Source of the DNA: Cymbidium sinense
Lineage: Eukaryota > Streptophyta > Magnoliopsida > Asparagales > Orchidaceae
Direction of reading: 5' to 3'
Assembly (NCBI GenBank): GCA_021442155.1
Contig: CM038229.1
Location: 75,085,979-75,149,978, forward strand
DNA: 64,000 bases
Below, in pieces: positions 58,660 to 64,000 of the stretch (positions within the stretch are counted from its first letter, which is position 1; each line of letters opens with the position of its first letter). Under the pieces are notes generated by a model. That model searched no databases. It saw only the letters and a list, made by a program, of their open reading frames with translations, and was not told where the DNA came from. A program made the position numbers and the translations under genes.

Positions 58660-59725
58660 ATTTGAGAGCCATATAGTATGGAGATCAAGCTGTTCGATTT
58701 ATGTACTATTGGTGTTGAGATTTGCAGCATTCCACTTATTTTGGTGTCGAGTTGAATAACAGCCTAATTGGATTATGAGACAATTTGGAAAAACTGCTCA
58801 AGAGAGAGTAGATGGTCGTGAAAAGTATATATATGTTGATTGGATTATCACCATTTCCACCTTCAACTATGAGAGAACAGGCATGCTATTGTATTCTAGG
58901 TTGATGAGTATCAAAATAATGATGATAGATGGCTTAGATGATACATGCACTGGTATAAGTCGTTGGCTATCTTATATCTATTGAAGACACCAACAGAGCC
59001 ACCCACAAGTTATTATCCAAGAATGTTGGGAGAGCGAGTGATAATATGATTACATTCTTTATATATTTGATTATTAAAATTTATAAATTCTATATAATCA
59101 AATCTAATATGCTATGTCTCATTACTATACGTTATTTTAGAGGCTAAGGAGACACTACAGCCTTTTCTTGGAAGAGAATGATAGCATAATTCAGCATACA
59201 GTAAGTAGGCTTGGGGAACTATTCAAGTGGTGCTTGATTGAATATATAGGATGACATGTCTATAGATGGTGATGACCTAATGATTTTAATCCAACCGCAA
59301 TTTCTTCAAATACAAGTCGATCATTACTTATGTAGATACACCAAGGACATATACAACTACATTGCAATCTCAAGACAACATCGGGTTGATGATATACCAT
59401 CTATTACATGATGGATTGGAGGAGCAGTTGGATACCCTACACAAGAACATACATTATCATATTTTATCCCCACAAGAGATTTTAGAAATACAGCGATAAT
59501 AGTGCCCCCAAACTCTCCTTATGAAGGTCAATATTGGATGATAGCTCCACCACTATTAGAGCAGCAACAGATTATTTCACAATCCACCCTAATAGCTACG
59601 TCGGATGAGGTTGAGGAGCATCATCTATATGATCGCCCCCCTATGGGCACCTGATCATTATACACTAGTGTCCAAAGCCATACCAAAGAGGTGTAGACGG
59701 AAGCATTAGATTTAAATTTTGCATA

Positions 59726-60068
59726 AGCTTTTAAGACTCAAATGTTATATTTTGGTGCACTTTTATGAAAGCACATTTTGTACTTTGATTTCTAAACTTA
59801 AATTTCAGCCTTTTTATTTGATGATCTTTATTTAATTGGTACTTAGGACTTTACCAACTTTTAAAGAATATTTAAATTTTTGGATTATTATTTTGAGATA
59901 AACCAAAAGAATCCTATATTTCATTTTCATATCAATATTTATGTGTATGTAAGAATGAATCCCTATTTAAAATGAGATTTGTTTGAGATATAAATTTAAA
60001 ATAATATTTAAATAAGTTTGAATTTATTTTAAGTATTTTATAAATATTTTTAGTAAAAACATTATAAC
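59726..60068. other. AT-rich spacer
   Basis: No gene, RNA or clear repeat is visible. The right terminal repeat of MULE-PMD element 2 should lie near here, but I could not find one that matches its left side. Confidence 0.5.
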
Positions 60069-60958
60069 TGTTGCATGCTAGAAAATCAGTTGTGGTAGAG
60101 TGAAAGTTTACGCCTTAGCCTTGTTTGTGAAATCCAGCACACACACAGGTATTTAAAGAGTGAACAAGAAAGCTCCAGAAATTTTAACATGGAAAACCTC
60201 GAAAAGAGAGAAAAACCACGGGGCCTAGCCCAGTAAATAGCTTCCACTATATATTTGTTTAGGAGTACAAGTTTTCTCAATAGAATTACATAATGTGTAA
60301 GAAATGAAAATCAAATCTACAACAACAAATATATAGTCACATTGTAGCTTAGTGGTAGCGGATGATAGTGAACAGGGGAACATTATAATGGTGAATGATG
60401 AAGATTGACAACGGTAGGATGGCGGCGTGCAGTGGTGACAATGTGTGGTGGCACTATTGCTTGGAGGATTTTCAAGCTTTAGAGCTCTCTCCTTGTTGGC
60501 CTCCCTCATATGAAGAATGAGGGGCTATTTATAGATTGGAGGAGTTGTGTCATAAATACATGCAAAATTCGAACCACTCCTCTCCATCGGATGGCTCAAA
60601 ATGATTCCTTTGATCATTTGATGTATTTTAAGTATTTAGAAGCTCAAATGAAGTTAGAATTATGAGATCTTGGGATCATTAGATCCGGCTCATCGAGACA
60701 CTCGATTTGACTATAAACACTCTGTTTGATGGATATTTGGGATTTAACCGACATCCAATTTAAGGTGTTTGATCTCACCGTTCAACTTTGGATCGCCTTA
60801 TTTTAGCATCAAGATTCGCTTTAGTAGTATTTTAAGTGCCATATCAGTTGTCCCCCTATTTTTGGATGCCATTATCTCAATCATCCAAAAATATATATGT
60901 CAAATACTTGAAAATAATAAATTCTTTAATGAAATTTAAGGGTCCATTAACCACATAT
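60069..60958 (-). repeat. probable LTR of a copia-type element, minus orientation
   Basis: On the minus strand the end is ...GCATGCAACA at 60,069. A TATA-like CTATAAATAG occurs at 60,534-60,525, followed by a stretch with GAGGCCAACAAGGAGAGAGC. Then comes GCCCCGTGGTTTTTCTCTCT and TTTTCCATGTTAAAATTTC, a phrase common in the U5 of plant copia LTRs. The upstream limit near 60,958 is approximate and no target duplication was found. No coding part accompanies it, so it is probably solo. Confidence 0.5.
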
Positions 60959-61500
60959 TTTGAGAGAACAGATCTTCATGGGAGCACAAGATTATAAAAT
61001 GATGCGTATGCGGATGTGTTACGCTGCTGTGAGATTTGAGATGACATCCATAATTCGCAGAGTGTCTAACACAAGGCCAGGGCGCCGATTGGGCGTTAGA
61101 GAACGCAGGGTTATCATGAATACAGCCGGGCGGGTCACGGCCTGGGTCGCGCAGAATGATGTCTGACCGGTTATCGACGGAGCGCTGGTTTTATGGCGAA
61201 ATGAACGCTGGTCGAGGTCAGGCCGATGGGTCGCTGTTTCGCATAGTGGGTCGGCGTGGGTCACCGCAATGGGTCATGGCGGTAAAATGACACGCAAAGC
61301 TAGTCCACGGCTGGCTGAACGCGGCCGAGAGAGCTGCCATAGCAGCGGGCTGACTTTCTGAAGCCGCCACAACGGTCCATGATGGCAAAATGTTCCGTTT
61401 CCCATTTGGTAGTAGTTATTGACGATTTTTGATATTTTGGCCCCTATAGGGGGTCTATAAAACCTGGGCTAAGGAGAAGGCTTCTCTTCTTGAGAGATGG
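60959..61500 (+). promoter_or_regulatory. GC-rich region ending in a TATA-type promoter
   Basis: A GC- and CpG-rich stretch leads to the perfect palindrome CCCCTATAGGGG (61,441-61,452) and then TATAAAA at 61,456-61,462. GGCTTCTCTTCTTGAGAGAT follows at the expected start-site distance. This looks like the U3/R boundary of an LTR, with the tandem repeats downstream lying in the transcribed part. Open frames at 60,960-61,166 and 61,019-61,264 (opposite strand) have no recognisable product. Confidence 0.45.
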
Positions 61501-62085
61501 TCGGGAGGCGATCAAGACCAGTAGTTCATACTAGGCTCCGCTTTTCCTCGAAGAGCGTTAATCGACCTGGGATCGTTGTGTTGAAGGTGATCAAGACAGT
61601 AGTTCATATGGCATCGCTTTTCCTTGAAAGAGGTGTCAACAACCTCGGACCGAGTTTAGGCGATCAAGACCGTAATTCACGGAAAGGCTCAGTTTTCCGA
61701 GCATTAAGACCTCTTCGGACCTACCGGGTTCAGAGGCGTTCAAGACCTGTAGTTCATATGACAAGGCTCCAGTTTTCCCTCAAAAGAGGTGTCAACTAAC
61801 CTCGTCGGACAGACCGGGTTTGGAGGGCGATCAAGGCCCGAAGTTCATACGGCAAGGCTCCAATTTTTGCTCGAAAGAGGTCTCAACTGACCTCGTCAAA
61901 CCGACCAGGTTCGGAGGCGATCAAGACCCGTAGTTCATATGGCGCTCCGCTTTCTTAAAGAGGTGTCAACCATCGTGATGGAGGTTCGAGGCGATCAAGG
62001 CCCGTAGTTCATACCGAAGGCTCAATTTTCCCTTGAAAGAGCGCCAACCGCCTCGTCGGATCAATCGAAGTTTGAGGTGATGATC
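61500..62085 (+). repeat. tandem repeat block A, about 73-91 bp unit
   Basis: Eight units share GGCGATCAAGACC, GTAGTTCATATGGC, AAGGCTCCAGTTTTCC, GAAAGAGGTGTCAAC and CCTCGTCGGAC. Starts are near 61,509, 61,588, 61,661, 61,736, 61,827, 61,917, 61,991 and 62,070. The shorter units lack two to fifteen bases at different places. It does not read as protein. Confidence 0.85.
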
Positions 62086-62600
62086 CGGCCTCGATGATGC
62101 GGTACCGCATAAGTAGGCGGGATGACACGACTATGGTGGTGACCGCGAGATGGTCATGATGGTGGTGACCGCGAGATGGCGATGATGGTGGTGACCAACG
62201 GAGATTGCTAGCGATGGTCGCGGTGCGACCGCGATGGTTGGCGGCCGACGGGTTTTCACCAATGCACTGCAGTCAATGGTGGCTTAACGCCGTAATGGGC
62301 GTGACACCGGCGACGATGGTGACCGGGCGAGATTGCCTGCGATGGTCAGCAGACCGCATGGTACGACCGCCGGATCTGCAAGGGTCGACGGGGTAGAAAG
62401 AAATGCATTTTAGTGATACCGGCCGTCGTGAGTACGGAGATCAGCACGATGGTGGTGACCGCGAGATGGACATGGTCGACGGCACCGACAGTGGTTGGCC
62501 GAGAGTGGTCACGCAATGGCACGGTATCGACGGCATCAAATAGGTGGCAGAGATGACCGACGGCGGTGGTGACCGACGGGATTGCCGGCGATGGTCGGTT
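62086..62600 (+). repeat. repeat block B, GATGGTGGTGACCGCGAGATG motif family
   Basis: GATGGTGGTGACCGCGAGAT occurs in variant forms near 62,130, 62,158, 62,184, 62,317 and 62,450, mixed with GATTGC..GCGATGGTC and GGCGGCCGACGG. It is very CpG-rich. The order is less regular than in blocks A and C. Open frames across it (62,205-62,396; 62,441-62,638) are compositional. Confidence 0.7.
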
Positions 62601-63760
62601 TTTCTTGACCTATTCGAGGTTGTTTGAGTTTGACTCAATGACGTTAACTGTATGGAAGATGTCTAATCAATCCGAGAATTTTGACCTATCCGAGGTTGTT
62701 ATTTTATCGTAGTGATTTTAATCATGGAAGAGGTTGAATGGAATCCCAAGGATTTTGACCTATCCGAGATTATTTGTCGAAGTCTTTGCTCGATGATGTT
62801 AACTGCGTGGAAGAGGTTGAATTAAATCCGGAGAATTTTGACCCATTCGAGGTTGTTTGTTAAGTACGATGTCAACTGCATGTTGAATTGAATCCGAGGA
62901 TTTTGACCTATCGAGGTCATGCAGTGACTAGATGACGCTAACCCGCGTGCAAGAGGTTGAATTGAATCAATCAAGATTTTGACCTATCCGAGGTTGTTTG
63001 TCGTGCTACCCAATGACGCAACTTATGGAAGAGGTCGATCAATCGAAGGATTTTGACCCATCAGGTTGTTTGTCGAGTGTTACCCATGACGTTAACTGTG
63101 GAAGAGGTTGAATTGAATCCGCTAAGAATTTTGACCTATCCGGGTTGTTTGTCTACCCACGACGCAACTATGGAAAGAGATTGAATTGTCCGAGATTTTG
63201 TATCCGGTTGTTTGTCGGTGTTATCCATGAATGGTATGGAAGAGTTGAATCCGCTGAGGATTTTGACCCATCCGGATTGTTTGTCGAGCAATGACGCTAA
63301 CGTATGGAAGAGGTTGAATCAACCGCCGAGGATTTTGACCTATCCGAGGTTGTTTGTAAGAGTGTGACTCGACGCTAACTGTGGAAGAGGTTGAATTGAA
63401 TCCGCCGGTGATTTTGACCTATCCGGTCGCTTGTCGTGTTACTGGACGCAACTGTATGGAAGAGGTCGAGAATTGCAAGGATTTTGACCCATCCGAGGTT
63501 GTTTGTCAGAGTGTTACCCGATGATGTTAACCTGTGTGGAAGAGGTTGAATTGAATCTGTTGAGGATTTTTTACTTATCCGAGGTTGTTTGTCAAGGTGT
63601 TACCCAATTACGTTAACCTGTATGGAAGAGATTGAATTGAATCCACTGAGGATTTTTGACCCCTCCGAGGTTGTTTGTCAAAGTATTACTTGATGACATT
63701 AACCTGTATGGAAGAAATCGAATCAAATCATACATTTGTGGTTGTAGCCAAAGTTGCTCC
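62600..63760 (+). repeat. tandem repeat block C, about 60-85 bp unit, about 15 copies
   Basis: Each unit contains GGATTTTGACCTATCCGAGG then TTGTTTGTC, GATGACGTTAACC, TGTATGGAAGAGGTTGAA and TTGAATCCG. The last, best kept units are about 85 bp apart (63,566 and 63,651). Central units are shortened by small internal losses (for example GACGCAAC for GATGACGTTAAC). Block C is immediately adjacent to block B. Confidence 0.88.
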
Positions 63761-64000
63761 TTAACCATGGTTTTTTTCATTGATATTGCTGACTTGCTTC
63801 TCTAACTGATAATCAATTAGATATCCAGAATATTGATTTGGATAATCTTTTGAGATTGAGAGTTGCCCCCTCGACAAAATCGAAGTTTGATGAATTTTCA
63901 TTCTTCGCCATGCTTTAAAAGCTTGAAATGCTCCACCTCGATGGTGGTTTTGATCTTGTTGGAAACTTGGTCGGTCATACAAGATGAAATAATGGGAATC
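63761..64000. other. unassigned right edge
   Basis: Ordinary-composition sequence after block C. A minus-strand open frame (63,982-63,761) has no recognisable motif. It may be the continuation of the retroelement carrying blocks A-C, cut by the window edge. Confidence 0.4.

Larger units (their letters stand above)
57640..59725 (+). pseudogene. plant mobile domain (PMD) part of MULE-PMD element 2
   Basis: Near 57,730-57,870 the reading RLCGSHA, LDHHILLAHIEHW and, after a frame change, TFHLPVEEMIVTFYDVGLIL is the PMD start (W.PETHTFH.P.GE.T.TL.DV). INGPTMVG follows. At 58,165-58,260 is HHIQAYIFFMLCTFLAIYMG, the counterpart of HVRAYVLFLLGSFLLPDTSG in element 1. At 58,660-59,040 come fragments like RQFGKTAQERV, VDWIIT and RWYMHWYKSL. 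Near 59,690 a basic tail resembles PKRCRRKH. Two (TA)n arrays lie in the middle, probably within an intron. Stops and frame changes abound. Confidence 0.75.

Noticed and set aside
58238..58730. Frames of alternating Tyr-Ile on both strands
   Set aside because: Pure translation of the (TA)n microsatellites.
59726..60068. Right terminal inverted repeat for MULE-PMD element 2
   Set aside because: I compared it with the region left of 26,740 and with the TIRs of element 1 and found no convincing match.
61497..62638. Frames of 60-100 codons in the GC-rich right end
   Set aside because: They track the tandem repeats, exist on both strands and show no domain.

Overview
This is a plant nuclear window made almost entirely of transposable elements. 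I found no intact host gene, tRNA or rRNA. The evidence for a land plant is a Ty3/gypsy polyprotein with a second (archaeal-type) RNase H, as in the Tat/Ogre lineage, together with Mutator-like (MULE) transposases linked to a plant mobile domain (PMD) and copia-type LTR remnants. A monocot is plausible, but the sequence does not prove it.

Layout. (1) 1-13,629 is a minus-strand Tat/Ogre-like retrotransposon cut by the left window edge. Reading leftward it has a 6.7 kb 5' LTR (13,629-6,930), a primer binding site (6,919-6,902), a leader of tandem stem-loop repeats (6,400-4,609), a broken upstream ORF, gag, a linker and part of the protease. (2) 13,635-15,540 is an older plus-strand LTR fragment of the same superfamily, into which the first element appears to have inserted. 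(3) 15,870-20,483 is a decayed MULE with long terminal inverted repeats (TIRs) and a PMD module. (4) 20,484-26,500 is AT-rich and holds a 583 bp hAT-like non-autonomous element with an 8 bp target duplication and a solo copia-like LTR. (5) 26,740-28,751 and 56,965-59,725 are the two halves of a second MULE-PMD gene. (6) 28,752-56,959 is a 28.2 kb plus-strand Tat/Ogre-like retrotransposon inserted inside that MULE gene, with LTRs of 7.3 and 7.7 kb and the 5 bp target duplication AAGAT. Removing it with one duplication copy restores the MULE reading frame across the junction. (7) 59,726-64,000 has a minus-strand LTR-like segment, then a TATA-type promoter followed by three blocks of GC-rich tandem repeats.

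How the parts relate. The plus-strand retrotransposon keeps the order gag, zinc-finger-like domain, protease, RT, RNase H, archaeal RNase H and integrase, followed by 3' tandem repeats, but every domain carries stops and frameshifts. All coding segments are best read as pseudogenes. Many stops look like C-to-T changes at CG or CHG sites, and many breaks are one- or two-base deletions, some of which could be assembly error.

The most notable signal is in the leaders of the two retrotransposons. Each is a tandem array of about 60-90 bp units, and each unit carries a perfect or near-perfect hairpin. Stem sequences change between units and between elements while pairing is kept, and the loop stays similar. 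This suggests a selected RNA (or DNA) structure.
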